64,000 bases of DNA. It comes from Mycobacterium sp. GA-0227b. GTDB lineage: Bacteria > Actinomycetota > Actinomycetes > Mycobacteriales > Mycobacteriaceae. How positions within the stretch are numbered: the stretch's first letter is position 1; the number at the start of each line of letters is the position of its first letter. The stretch lies in contig NZ_LQIK01000006.1 of the NCBI RefSeq assembly GCF_001499855.1, forward strand, positions 1 through 64,000, read 5' to 3'. Position numbers and translations under genes: made by a program. Shown in pieces: positions 17,502 through 26,560 of the stretch. The notes under the pieces were generated by a model. That model did no database searches, was not told the origin of the DNA, and saw only the letters and a list, made by a program, of their open reading frames with translations.

Positions 17502-18404
17502 TCAGCCGATGTAGCGGGTGAACCAGTCCTGCACGCGGCGCCACGCGTCGGCGGCCGCGGTGGCGTTGTAGCGCTCGCGGGTGTCGTTGAAGAACGCATG
17601 GTCGGCGTCGGGTTCGGTGACCAGTTCGAACACCAGGCCGGCCTTCTCCAGAGCCGCCCTGGCGACGGGCTCGGTGGCGTTCACCCGTTGATCGCGGTCG
17701 GCGTAAATCCCCAGCACCGCAACATCTTTCGAACGCGAAAAGTTCGGGTCCTCGGGCGTCGGGCCGTAGAACGGTACCGCCGCCGACAGCCGCGGCTCAC
17801 CGGCGGCCAGCAGTCGCCAGACATAACCGCCACCCATGCAGAACCCGACGGCGGCGAACTTCTGGCGGGGGACGCGTCGCTGGAGTTCGTCGACACCGGA
17901 CCTCAGGTCGGCCAGCGCCTCCTCGGGCGGAATCTTGCCCAAAGCGGCCGTCGCCTCGGCGGGGTCGGCGAACGTTGCCGTTCCGCCCTGCGCCGAGAGC
18001 AGATCGATCGCCAACGCGGAGTAGCCGATCCCCGCGAACCGTCCCGCCACCGAGCGGGTGCGATCGTTGAGTCCCTTGTTCTCGTGGATGACCAGGACGC
18101 CGCCCCGGGGGTTCGGCGCTTCGGCCCAGGCGCCCTGCAGTTCACCCCGAGGCCCGGCCCACGTGATCGGCGCGGTCGGCACGGCGTTCTCGGCGCCCGG
18201 GGGCGGTGCGCCCGGGTCACTCGACGTCACCGGCGCCTCCTCCGCGGGCTCACGGTTTCGGCTGCACGCGGCGATCAACGCCGACGCCCCGGCGGTGCCG
18301 ACACCGAGCAGGGCGAGCCGACGCAGCGCCTCGCGCCGCGACAGCAGCCCGTCGACGTGGTCGGTGGCGATCTCTTCAGCGATATAGCGCTGCAACGGGG
18401 TCAT
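17502..18404 (-). CDS. Dienelactone-hydrolase family protein, Tat/lipoprotein-like N-terminus
   Basis: A 300-residue protein. Residues 90-300 form a dienelactone hydrolase domain with Cys189 in GFCMGGG, Asp in YADRDQRV and His in DADHAFFN, a complete Cys-Asp-His triad. The N-terminus is unusual: 20 soluble residues, then SRREALRRLALLG (twin arginine at 23-24), a hydrophobic stretch, and a lipobox-like LIAAC with Cys47, followed by a Pro-rich linker. This suggests export by Tat and lipid anchoring. It starts 18 bases from a divergent SDR gene, with which it may share a promoter region. Confidence 0.82.
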   Translation of the reverse strand: MTPLQRYIAEEIATDHVDGLLSRREALRRLALLGVGTAGASALIAACSRNREPAEEAPVTSSDPGAPPPGAENAVPTAPITWAGPRGELQGAWAEAPNPRGGVLVIHENKGLNDRTRSVAGRFAGIGYSALAIDLLSAQGGTATFADPAEATAALGKIPPEEALADLRSGVDELQRRVPRQKFAAVGFCMGGGYVWRLLAAGEPRLSAAVPFYGPTPEDPNFSRSKDVAVLGIYADRDQRVNATEPVARAALEKAGLVFELVTEPDADHAFFNDTRERYNATAAADAWRRVQDWFTRYIG

Positions 18405-18422
18405 CTCCGCGAGTATGCCCCC

Positions 18423-19346
18423 ATGGATTCGACACCTGAACGCGATGCGTTACGCGGTCGTATTGCGGTCGTCGCCGGAGCCACCCGCGGCGCCGGGCGG
18501 GGCATCGCAGCCGCCCTCGGCGAAGCCGGTGCGACAGTGGTCTGCACGGGCCGCAGCAGCAGATCAAGCAATTCACAATCGGATTACGATCGTCCCGAAA
18601 CTATCGAGGGCACAGCCGAACTCGTCACCTCACTCGGCGGTCTCGGCATACCCGTGCAGGTCGACCATCTCGACGTCGCGCAGGTTCGCCGGCTCGCCGA
18701 CCAGCTCCACGCCGAGTTCGATGCAATCGACATCCTGGTAAACGACATCTGGGGTGCCGAACTGCTCAAGGGGCCGCCGCCGACGTGGAATCGCCCGATG
18801 TGGGACCACGACCTCGAGGCCGGCCTGCGAATCCTGCGGCTGGGCCTCGACACCCATCTGATCACGTCGCATTGTCTGCTGCCGCTGATGGTCGATCGAC
18901 CCGGCGGGCTGCTGGTCGAGGTCACCGACGGCACCCGCGGGTACAACGCCGAGCACTACCGGTTGTCGGTGTTCTACGACTTGGTCAAAACCGCCGTGAA
19001 TCGGCTGGCCTTCAGCCACGGCCACGAACTCGAGCCGTTCGGCGCTACCGCGGTAGCGGTGACGCCGGGGTGGCTGCGCTCGGAGATGATGCTCAACAAC
19101 TATGGCGTCACCGAAGAGAACTGGCGCCAGGCGCTGGCGGCCGACCGTACGGATGGTCCGACCGCGCCACCCGGCTTCGAGAAGTCGGAGACACCGCGCT
19201 ACCTCGGCCGGGGCATCGCGGCGATCGCCGCCGACGACTCCCGCGCCAAGTGGAATCAGCGGTCGGTCAGCTCCGCCGAGCTAGCCCGCGAGTACGGCTT
19301 CACCGACGTCGACGGCCGCCAGCCGGACAGCTGGTCCGTCGAATGA
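18423..19346 (+). CDS. Short-chain dehydrogenase/reductase
   Basis: A 307-residue SDR. The nucleotide loop is GATRGAGRG (residues 19-27), and the YxxxK pair is YDLVK (185-189). The conserved NNAG is altered to NDIWG (107-111), and the usual catalytic Ser region reads VTDGTRG, with Thr in place of Ser. This pattern is seen in a subset of SDRs annotated only generically. Substrate unknown. ATG 18423 was chosen; an upstream open frame exists but overlaps the divergent hydrolase gene and has no homology-like content. Confidence 0.82.
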   Translation: MDSTPERDALRGRIAVVAGATRGAGRGIAAALGEAGATVVCTGRSSRSSNSQSDYDRPETIEGTAELVTSLGGLGIPVQVDHLDVAQVRRLADQLHAEFDAIDILVNDIWGAELLKGPPPTWNRPMWDHDLEAGLRILRLGLDTHLITSHCLLPLMVDRPGGLLVEVTDGTRGYNAEHYRLSVFYDLVKTAVNRLAFSHGHELEPFGATAVAVTPGWLRSEMMLNNYGVTEENWRQALAADRTDGPTAPPGFEKSETPRYLGRGIAAIAADDSRAKWNQRSVSSAELAREYGFTDVDGRQPDSWSVE

Positions 19347-19430
19347 CGTACGTCAGTCATTGGAGTAGACAAATCGCAGAATCTGTTCACGATTTTCATT
19401 GACACTCGTCAACTCGGGCTGTTCTATGGC

Positions 19431-21224
19431 GTGGTGAGCTACGACACGATCATCCGCAACGGTCGCTGGTTCGACGGCACCGGTGCCTCGTCGGCCATGC
19501 GAAACCTCGGTATCCGCGACGGTCGCATCGTCGCGGTCAGCCCCGACGACCTCGACGCGACCGACTGTCCCCAGGTCATCGACGCGACCGGCAAGTGGGT
19601 GCTGCCGGGCATGCTCGACATCCACACGCACTACGACGTCGAGGTACTGGGCGGCCCCGCCCTGGCCGAATCGCTGCGACACGGCGTGACCACCGTGATG
19701 CTCGGCTCCTGCTCACTGTCGACGGTGCATGTCGACGCCACCGACGCGGGCGACATCTTCGGTCGAGTGGAAGCGATCCCCCGAGAACACGTCATCGGCG
19801 CGATCGAGCACCACAAGACCTGGACGAATTGCGAGGAGTACATCGAGGCGCTGGAGTCGCGGCCGCTCGGCCCCAACGTCGCGGCCTTCATCGGGCACTC
19901 CGACATGCGAGCCGCGGTGATGGGCCTGGACCGCGCCACCCGCAAGGACGTGCGACCCACCACGGGCGAACAAGCACAGATGGAGCGCTGGCTGGCCGAG
20001 GCGCTGAAGGCAGGCTTCGTCGGAATGTCTTCGCAACAACTGCTTTTCGACAAGCTCGACGGTGACGTGTGCAGGTCGCGGACGCTGCCGTCGACCTACG
20101 CCAAGCCGCGGGAGCTGCGCCGGTTGAAGTCGCTGCTGCGCCGCGCCGGACGGGTGCTGCAGTCGGGCCCGGACATCCAGAACCCGCTCAACCTCGGCTC
20201 GCAGCTGGCGCAGTCGCTGGGCATCGTCCGCAATCCGCTCAAGACCAGCCTGCTGTCGGCGGCGGACGTGAAATCCAACCCGTACAGCATTCACGCATTG
20301 GGTCCAGCGGCCCGGCTTGTCAACAAGCTCGGCGGCAACTTCCGCTGGCAGCACCTGCCGGTGCCGTTCGAGGTCTACGCCGACGGCATCGACCTGGTCG
20401 TCTTCGAGGAGTTCGGGGCGGGCGCCGCGGCGCTGCACCTGCGCGACGAGGTCGAGCGCAACGAGTTGATGCGCGACGAGGCCTACCGCCGCCGCTTCCG
20501 CAAGGAGTACGAAAGCAAGCTGGGCATCCGCGTGTGGCAGCGCGACTTCTTCGACGCCGACATCGTCGCGTGTCCCGATGCTTCGGTTGTCGGCAAGTCG
20601 TTCGGCCAGGTCGGCCGGGACCGCGGCGGGCTGCACCCCGTCGACGCGTTCCTCGATTTGGTGCTCGAGCATGGCAGGGCGCTGCGCTGGCGGACCACGA
20701 TCTCCAACCACCGGCCCCAAGTGCTCAGAAAGCTCGCGCGCGACACCGGTATCCAGATGGGCTTCTCCGACGCCGGCGCACACCTGCGCAACATGGCGTT
20801 CTACAACATGGGTCTGCGGTTGCTGCGCCACGTGCGCGACGCCGAGAAGGCCGGCCGGCCTTTCATGACGGTGGAACACGCGGTGCACCGGCTCACCGGG
20901 GAACTGGCCGATTGGTACCGCATCGACGCGGGCCATCTGCGTATCGGGGACCGCGCCGACGTCGTCGTCATCGACCCCGCGCGTCTCGACGATTCGCTGG
21001 ACACCTACGCCGAAGCGGAAGTCGACCAGTACGGCGGGCTCTCACGCATGGTCAACCGCAACGACGACACTGTGGCCGCCGTGTTGGTCGGAGGGCGTGC
21101 GGTGTTCCTCGACGGCAACCTCACCGACGTCGTCGGCAATCGGCGGACCGGGCGGTTTCTGCGTGCGGCGCACAAGGCGCCGGCGCTCTCGCGACAGGAA
21201 GGTGAACTGGCCAGTGTCAGTTAG
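19431..21224 (+). CDS. N-acyl-D-amino-acid deacylase-type amidohydrolase
   Basis: A 597-residue metal-dependent amidohydrolase (D-aminoacylase group). The metal-binding HxH is in DIHTHYD, further ligands are in IGHSDMRAAV and ISNH, and the catalytic Asp is in GFSDAGAH. The flanking beta-sandwich is formed by the ends (WFDGTGASSAMRNLGIRDGRI and DRADVVVIDPARL). It should hydrolyse an N-acyl amino acid or a related cyclic amide in the cytoplasm. GTG 19431 or 19434 is the start. It overlaps the next gene by 11 bases, implying cotranscription. Confidence 0.83.
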   Translation: MVSYDTIIRNGRWFDGTGASSAMRNLGIRDGRIVAVSPDDLDATDCPQVIDATGKWVLPGMLDIHTHYDVEVLGGPALAESLRHGVTTVMLGSCSLSTVHVDATDAGDIFGRVEAIPREHVIGAIEHHKTWTNCEEYIEALESRPLGPNVAAFIGHSDMRAAVMGLDRATRKDVRPTTGEQAQMERWLAEALKAGFVGMSSQQLLFDKLDGDVCRSRTLPSTYAKPRELRRLKSLLRRAGRVLQSGPDIQNPLNLGSQLAQSLGIVRNPLKTSLLSAADVKSNPYSIHALGPAARLVNKLGGNFRWQHLPVPFEVYADGIDLVVFEEFGAGAAALHLRDEVERNELMRDEAYRRRFRKEYESKLGIRVWQRDFFDADIVACPDASVVGKSFGQVGRDRGGLHPVDAFLDLVLEHGRALRWRTTISNHRPQVLRKLARDTGIQMGFSDAGAHLRNMAFYNMGLRLLRHVRDAEKAGRPFMTVEHAVHRLTGELADWYRIDAGHLRIGDRADVVVIDPARLDDSLDTYAEAEVDQYGGLSRMVNRNDDTVAAVLVGGRAVFLDGNLTDVVGNRRTGRFLRAAHKAPALSRQEGELASVS

Positions 21225-21657
21225 CGATACGGTGCTCGGCATGTGGAAGGCGCTTTCGGCGCGGGACTGGGAGGCGGTGAAGACCTTCCTGTCCGACGAC
21301 TGCATCTACCTCGACATGCCGGTCGGCCCGACCGCTGCCGCGCGTGGGCCCGAAGACATCGTCAAGCGCCTCAAGATCGGCCTCGAGCCGCTGGCGTCCT
21401 ACGAGAACTTCGACGGCCTGATGCTCGACAACGGTGCGGACGTGATGTACGAGCATCACGAGGAATGGCACTGGGCCACAGGCGAATCGGCAGTCCTGAA
21501 GTTCGTCAGCGTGCACCGCGTCGAGAACGGCAAGATCACGCTGTGGAAGGACTACTGGGACATGGGGGCGCTCGCCAACAACGCGCCGCCCACCTGGATG
21601 GAGGATTTCGCCAACGCCGACATGTCGTGGGTGTTCGACGCGACCGGCCTGGTCTAG
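21214..21657 (+). CDS. Limonene-1,2-epoxide hydrolase-like protein
   Basis: A 147-residue NTF2-fold protein of the limonene-epoxide-hydrolase type: DDCIYLDMPVGP, GPEDIVKRLKIGLEPL and the closing VENGKITLWKDYWDM are characteristic of LEH/EphG proteins. It may hydrate an epoxide or act as a binding protein. GTG 21214 overlaps the end of the amidohydrolase gene by 11 bases, with GGAAGG about 12 bases upstream; GTG 21232 is an alternative. It converges on glnA3 with a 4-base gap. Confidence 0.75.
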   Translation: MSVSDTVLGMWKALSARDWEAVKTFLSDDCIYLDMPVGPTAAARGPEDIVKRLKIGLEPLASYENFDGLMLDNGADVMYEHHEEWHWATGESAVLKFVSVHRVENGKITLWKDYWDMGALANNAPPTWMEDFANADMSWVFDATGLV

Positions 21658-21661
21658 GTCG

Positions 21662-23032
21662 TCAAACGCTCCAGGCCAGCCGGAACTTGTCGGTGATCTC
21701 CTCGGGGCTCAGCGCGCCGTAGTTGTCGTGCTCGTAGCGGCGCACCGCGACCACGGCGTCGACGGCCTCATCGCCGAGAATCCTTCGCATCAACGACGAT
21801 CGGTTCAGCACATCGAGCGCATCGGTCTGCTTTTCGCATAGCAGTACGACGCCCGTCTCCCCGCGCTGGGCATCGGTCAGCGTCGCGGGGTCGACGGTCG
21901 TCTCCGGCGGCAGCGGCAGCCCGCGTTCGATCCCGTCCAGCGCAAGACCCAGGATCGCCGCGGTCGCGAAATACGGATTGGCCGACGGGTCGACCACCTT
22001 GACTTCGATGTTCGCGCCGTAGGGATTGCTCGGCCCGCCGATCAGGTATCGCACTGAGGCTTCGCGGTTCTCGGTGCCCCAGCAGACATACGCCCCGGCC
22101 CAGTTCCCCGGCTGCATACGCTGACCGGACAACACCGAACCGGCGAGCACGCCCTGCGCCTCGGGGAGGCCGGCCACCAGCCCCGCGATCGCCGACTCGC
22201 CCTCCCGCGTCATCCCGTTCGCGCCGGCGCCGTCGAAGAACAGCTCCGTCTCCCCTCGCTTCATCGAGAAGTGTTGATGCGCACCGGATCCGACACCGCC
22301 GGCGAACGGCACCGGCGACAGGCTCACCCGCATGCCGTACTGCCGCGCAACCCGTCCCACGATGATGCGCGTCAGCATCAGCGCGTCAGCCGCCGCGACG
22401 GGTGGCAGTGGGGCCAGCGAGATCTCGAACTGGTTGGCCCCGTACTCGGGGTGGAACTGTTCGATCGCGACGCCCGACGCGGTCGCGGCGTTGGTGACGT
22501 CGCGCACGAACCCTTCGAACTCCAGCACGCCGGCCAACCCGTACTGCGCCCACAGGTGCGACGGCAGGCGCGCGCCGTCGGGACCGACGAGCACAAACTC
22601 CATCTCGTGACCGACGACGGTGGTCAGGCCCTCGTCCGCCAACCTGTTCTGCACCCGGCTCAACGCCCCGCGGCTGCAGAACGGATCGGGAGTGCCGTCC
22701 TGGTTGAAGAACATCCCTGGCGCCCAGGCCAACCCGTCACCGAGGATGCGAAGCGCGCCGAGGTCGATGCGGATCCGTTGATCGCCCACCGGTGTGATCG
22801 CTCGGCCGTAAACGATGCCGGTGTGGTCGATCGTGAAGGCGTGCCAGACCGGGCTGGCGCCCAGTCCGGGATCGGCGAACGCCCCCATGCGGCGCAACGG
22901 CACGGTCTTGGCGTGCGTGAGCCCCGCCGGGTTGACGACCGTGCCGATCAGCGTGGCGACCCCGTCGGCTTCCAGCTGCGCGATCGCCGCGGCGGCGAGG
23001 GGCTTGGCTGCCACTGGATTCACGACAGCCAT
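21662..23032 (-). CDS. glnA3: Glutamine synthetase-like enzyme GlnA3
   Basis: A 456-residue member of the glutamine-synthetase superfamily, collinear with M. tuberculosis GlnA3 (Rv1878) as I recall it: LAAAAIAQLEADGVATLIGTVV at the start, VGHEMEFVL and EQFHPEYGANQFEISLAPLPP for the metal-binding glutamates, GSGAHQHFSM for the ATP/Glu site and NREASVRYL. These enzymes are not the main nitrogen-assimilating GlnA1; actinobacterial GlnA3 enzymes have been reported to gamma-glutamylate polyamines. The local gene order (AhpD-like, Rv1877, bfrA) supports orthology. Confidence 0.85.
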   Translation of the reverse strand: MAVVNPVAAKPLAAAAIAQLEADGVATLIGTVVNPAGLTHAKTVPLRRMGAFADPGLGASPVWHAFTIDHTGIVYGRAITPVGDQRIRIDLGALRILGDGLAWAPGMFFNQDGTPDPFCSRGALSRVQNRLADEGLTTVVGHEMEFVLVGPDGARLPSHLWAQYGLAGVLEFEGFVRDVTNAATASGVAIEQFHPEYGANQFEISLAPLPPVAAADALMLTRIIVGRVARQYGMRVSLSPVPFAGGVGSGAHQHFSMKRGETELFFDGAGANGMTREGESAIAGLVAGLPEAQGVLAGSVLSGQRMQPGNWAGAYVCWGTENREASVRYLIGGPSNPYGANIEVKVVDPSANPYFATAAILGLALDGIERGLPLPPETTVDPATLTDAQRGETGVVLLCEKQTDALDVLNRSSLMRRILGDEAVDAVVAVRRYEHDNYGALSPEEITDKFRLAWSV

Positions 23033-23053
23033 TGTGCGCGGTCGCGCCGGTGC

Positions 23054-23536
23054 TTACAGCGTGATCTTGCAGCTTTGACCGATGTCGAGCGTGCGAAGCA
23101 TGCGGCCCATACCCAGCCACATAGCGCACGACAATGCCAAGTCGGTCAGCAGTTCGTCGCTGAAGTGTTCGCGGCAGCGGTCCCAGAAGTCCTCGTCGTC
23201 GCGCAGGCCGGTGTGGTCGCTCGCGAAACGTTCGGCGAACTCCGCGGCCACGCGTTCCTGTGCGCTGTAGCCCGGCCAGGTCCGCCACTCGGCGGCGTGG
23301 TCGTAGAGATCTTCGTCGACACCGGCGGCCAAACCCTCTGAGTCGCGGGTGTTTTGACAGACGACACACTCGTTGTCGAGTGCGATGACCATCCGTGCGA
23401 GTTCACGGACCCGCATGGGCAGTCGGTTCTTGGTGTAGACCGCGTTGGTGAAGCCTGCCATCGCGACGCCGATGTCCGGCGACTTCACCACCCAGGCGGC
23501 GGCGTCGTCGGCGGCGAAGTCCCCAATGCGGCTCAT
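23054..23536 (-). CDS. Carboxymuconolactone decarboxylase / AhpD-like protein
   Basis: A 160-residue all-helical protein of the CMD/AhpD superfamily. The redox-type CxxC is present in DNECVVCQNTRDSEG, but the His that follows the second Cys in AhpD is not at the usual spacing. It could be a peroxidase-like thiol protein or a decarboxylase-like enzyme. It is 21 bases upstream of glnA3 on the same strand and probably cotranscribed. ATG 23536 gives the usual length. Confidence 0.78.
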   Translation of the reverse strand: MSRIGDFAADDAAAWVVKSPDIGVAMAGFTNAVYTKNRLPMRVRELARMVIALDNECVVCQNTRDSEGLAAGVDEDLYDHAAEWRTWPGYSAQERVAAEFAERFASDHTGLRDDEDFWDRCREHFSDELLTDLALSCAMWLGMGRMLRTLDIGQSCKITL

Positions 23537-23588
23537 GACGGCATCGTACGCCGCGAGCCGCGGAATTGGAACGCGTTCTAGTTTGGTT

Positions 23589-25643
23589 TCAGCCCGTGGC
23601 GACCAACTGCGGGCGGTCGTCGGTCCAGTCGCGCTGCACCAGCATGCGGTGGGCGATTCGCTCGAGCGCCGCCTCCACCTGCAACCGGTCCGGACGCCCC
23701 TCGAACGACGGCGAGGTCGCCAGCTTCTCGACGATGCGCCCGACGATCGCGGTGGAGATCGCGTCGACCTGTCTGATGCCCTTTTGGGTGAGCCACAGCC
23801 GGCCGCCGGTGCGCAGCGCGAGACCATGACGCACGAGGTCGTCGAAGGCCGGTTCGATGACCTCGTATGGCACGCGCAGTCGTTCGGCGATGTCGGTCAG
23901 CGTGGCCGAACCGAACACCTGGTTCTGCCGGTAGATCTGCAGCAGCGCCCACATCTGGCAGACGTCGAGGTCGCAGCCGGGTTGCGCGGCAAGCGCGCGC
24001 AACCGGATGTCCGGCGAATCGCGGAACAGCCGGCCGACGGCCACCTCCAGAATCTTCTCCGGCGATTCGGTGCCCGGCATCCCGAAGCCCTCGCCGAGGT
24101 CGGTCGCCGACACCATTTCCACCTCACGCAGTTGCACTTCTTTCAGGAACAGCGAGACGACGAAGCCGACGACGGCGACCGGGACGACGTAGAGGAACAC
24201 CCGGCCCAGCGAGTCGGCGTACGCATCGATGATCGGCGCGGCCATCTCCGGCGACAGCGTGTGCAGTGCCTGTGGCGACTCCGCGGCGAGCGGCGGCGCG
24301 CCGCTGACAGCCAGCGCCGGCCCGATCCGGCTCGCGAGGAAATTGGCGAACAGGCTGCCGAAAATCGCTGCGCCGAACGAACTTCCGATGGTCCGAAAGA
24401 ATGTGACACCCGACGTCGCCACTCCGAGGTCGGCGAAGCTCGAGGTGTTCTGGACGACCAGGATGAGGACCTGCATGCAGAGACCGATTCCCGCGCCGAG
24501 GATGAACAGAAACAGCGACTGCTCCCAGGTCGGTGTCCCGGCATCCATGCCGGACAGCAAGAAGAACGCCACCGCCATGATCGCGGTGCCCGCGATCGGG
24601 AAGACCTTGTACCGGCCCGTGCGTCCGACGATGTTCCCGCTGCCGATCGAGGTGATGAGCATGCCCACGACCATGGGCAGGGTCCGCAGGCCGGATTCCG
24701 TCGCCGACACCCCGTTGACGAACTGCATGAACGTCGGCAGGAACGTCAGCGCCCCGAGCATGGCGAACCCGACGATGAAGCCCAAGATGCAGCACACGGT
24801 GAACACCGGGCTGGCGAACAGCCGGATCGGCAGAATCGGTTCGGCCGCATGCAGTTCCACCCAGACGAAGATCGCGAGCGCGACGGCCGAGGCCGCGAAC
24901 AACCCGGTGATGACCGCCGACGACCACGGGTAGGTGCTGCCGCCCCAGCTGGTCGCCAGCGTCAGCCCGGACGCCCCCAGCCCGATGAAGAGAATGCCGG
25001 CGTAGTCGATCACCGCCCGGCCGGCCTTCGCCAGCGACGGGATTGCCACGGCACCGACCGCGAGCACCACGAGCGCGATCGGGACGTTGATCCAGAATGC
25101 CCAGCGCCAGCTGAGGTGGTCGGTGAAGAACCCGCCGAGCAGCGGGCCGATCACCGTGGTGACGCCGAACACCGCGCCGAGCGCGCCCTGGTACCGTCCG
25201 CGCTCCCGTAGCGGGATGACCTCACCGATGACCGCCATCGCCGTCACCATGATCGCGCCGCCGCCGATCCCCTGCAGGGCGCGCGAAGCGACCAGCGCAG
25301 CCATCGACCCGGCCATGCCGCACAGCACCGACCCGCCGAGGAAGAACACCACCGAGACCTGAAACACGGTCTTGCGGCCGAACAGGTCGCCCAGCTTGCC
25401 GACCACCGCGGTGACGATCGTCGAGGCGAGCAGGTAACTGGTGACCACCCAGGACTGGTGACCGGCGCCGCCGAGATCCGCGACCACCGTCGGCAGCGCG
25501 GTCGCCACGATCGTCTGGTCGAGGGCTGCCAACAGCATGCCGAGCAGCACCGCGACAAAGATGACGTTGCGGCGCCGGCGGCTGATCAGCGCGCCGCCGG
25601 ACTCCCGGTCGGCGGCGGCGCTCGGCGTGGCCTGGCTGGTCAT
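23589..25643 (-). CDS. MFS DHA2 drug-efflux transporter with C-terminal winged-helix domain (Rv1877-like)
   Basis: A 684-residue protein, close to M. tuberculosis Rv1877 in length and neighbours. Residues 1-500 form a 14-helix EmrB/QacA-type proton antiporter ([18 protein letters not shown] in helix 1; [13 protein letters not shown] loop motif; [26 protein letters not shown]). About residues 520-680 are a soluble extension with a winged-helix-like unit ([31 protein letters not shown] then [10 protein letters not shown]). Such a fusion is unusual for an efflux pump and suggests sensing or regulation. ATG 25643 has a GGGAG site. Confidence 0.88.
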   Translation of the reverse strand: MTSQATPSAAADRESGGALISRRRRNVIFVAVLLGMLLAALDQTIVATALPTVVADLGGAGHQSWVVTSYLLASTIVTAVVGKLGDLFGRKTVFQVSVVFFLGGSVLCGMAGSMAALVASRALQGIGGGAIMVTAMAVIGEVIPLRERGRYQGALGAVFGVTTVIGPLLGGFFTDHLSWRWAFWINVPIALVVLAVGAVAIPSLAKAGRAVIDYAGILFIGLGASGLTLATSWGGSTYPWSSAVITGLFAASAVALAIFVWVELHAAEPILPIRLFASPVFTVCCILGFIVGFAMLGALTFLPTFMQFVNGVSATESGLRTLPMVVGMLITSIGSGNIVGRTGRYKVFPIAGTAIMAVAFFLLSGMDAGTPTWEQSLFLFILGAGIGLCMQVLILVVQNTSSFADLGVATSGVTFFRTIGSSFGAAIFGSLFANFLASRIGPALAVSGAPPLAAESPQALHTLSPEMAAPIIDAYADSLGRVFLYVVPVAVVGFVVSLFLKEVQLREVEMVSATDLGEGFGMPGTESPEKILEVAVGRLFRDSPDIRLRALAAQPGCDLDVCQMWALLQIYRQNQVFGSATLTDIAERLRVPYEVIEPAFDDLVRHGLALRTGGRLWLTQKGIRQVDAISTAIVGRIVEKLATSPSFEGRPDRLQVEAALERIAHRMLVQRDWTDDRPQLVATG

Positions 25644-25833
25644 GTCTCCCTTCCGAGGCGAAACTCTCCACACCCATATCGTTAGTCAGGCTAGGAAAGT
25701 TACACACCCCGACGAGGGTTGCCCCGCGAACGTGCGTGAAACGCTGCGACAAGCACGCCGTGTCGTGTGCAAACCCGCGCGCGGAAAGGGCTCGCGGAAA
25801 GGGGAGGTGTCGCCGGGGTCCTCGGGGAGGCGC

Positions 25834-26319
25834 CTACAACGCGGTCGGCGGGCGCGACACGCACTGTGCCGCGTAGAGCTCGTCGCCGAGCTTGTCCATC
25901 AGCTGCAGCTGGGTCTCGAGGTAGTCGATGTGATCTTCCTCGTTGGACAGGATCTTCTCCAACAGTGTGGCCGAGATCGCGTCGCCCTTCTCGCGGCACA
26001 TGATGATGCCCGGACGCAGGCGCTCCAGCACCTCGTACTCGATCGCCAGGTCGGCCTCGAACTGCTCACGCAAGGTCTGACCGATTCGCAGGGAGAACAA
26101 CCGCTGATAGTTCGGGAGCCCGTCGAGCAGAAGAATGCGGTTGGTGATGTCCTCCGCGTGATTCATTTCTTCGAACGACTCTTTACGCGTGTATTCGGCG
26201 AGTTCGGTGAAGCCCCAATTTGCTTGCATCTTCGAATGCAGGAAATACTGGTTAATGGCTGTGAGTTCGCTCGTCAATTGCTCGTTGAGCAATTTCAGTA
26301 CGTCCGGATCGCCTTGCAT
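25834..26319 (-). CDS. bfrA: Bacterioferritin BfrA
   Basis: A 161-residue 24-mer iron-storage protein with heme at subunit interfaces. It opens with MQGDPDVLKLLNEQLTSELTAINQYF, has the heme-ligand Met in HSKMQANWG, and ferroxidase Glu/His residues in ESFEEMNHAEDI, EYEVLERL and NEEDHIDYLETQL. It ends AAQCVSRPPTAL, much like M. tuberculosis BfrA (Rv1876). The ATG at 26319 is the family start. IdeR-like boxes lie about 180-205 bases upstream, and in M. tuberculosis iron-loaded IdeR activates this gene. The divergent genes include its ferredoxin partner bfd. Confidence 0.95.
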   Translation of the reverse strand: MQGDPDVLKLLNEQLTSELTAINQYFLHSKMQANWGFTELAEYTRKESFEEMNHAEDITNRILLLDGLPNYQRLFSLRIGQTLREQFEADLAIEYEVLERLRPGIIMCREKGDAISATLLEKILSNEEDHIDYLETQLQLMDKLGDELYAAQCVSRPPTAL

Positions 26320-26495
26320 GGTGACTCCTAGGGCACTTGAGGGCTGGTCAGGCATCGCTTCGATCATGCACCATCCAAACTAGTCCAGTTATGGCCGACA
26401 AGCTCGCTTTAATGCTTGCGCGAGGCGTGTTTTCGGTCCAATGACGAGCCGTCGCGACGACTCGAGGCCCTGATGCGGGCCCTAGTCTGGACTGC

Positions 26496-26524
26496 CTAGG
26501 CTAAGTAAGGTTAGACTGCGCTAA
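26496..26524. promoter_or_regulatory. Overlapping IdeR-like iron boxes between bfrA and the bfd operon
   Basis: TAAGGTTAGACTGCGCTAA at 26506-26524 matches 14 of 19 positions of the mycobacterial iron box (TTAGGTTAGGCTAACCTAA). A weaker, overlapping element at 26496-26514 (CTAGGCTAAGTAAGGTTAG) matches 10 of 19. M. tuberculosis bfrA is preceded by two IdeR boxes, so tandem sites fit. They lie 37 bases before the start of the rightward gene and about 180 before bfrA. Confidence 0.72.
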
Positions 26525-26560
26525 CCATTGGGCCGGAGTCGAGACAGGCGGTAAGAATCG

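Noticed and set aside
17466-18422. Upstream extension of the SDR frame
   Set aside because: It is antisense to the complete dienelactone hydrolase gene; the SDR domain starts only at 18423.
25680-25702. Possible IdeR box upstream of the efflux pump (TTAGTCAGGCTAGG)
   Set aside because: Only about 9 of 19 positions match the iron-box consensus in either orientation, close to chance for an AT-containing promoter.
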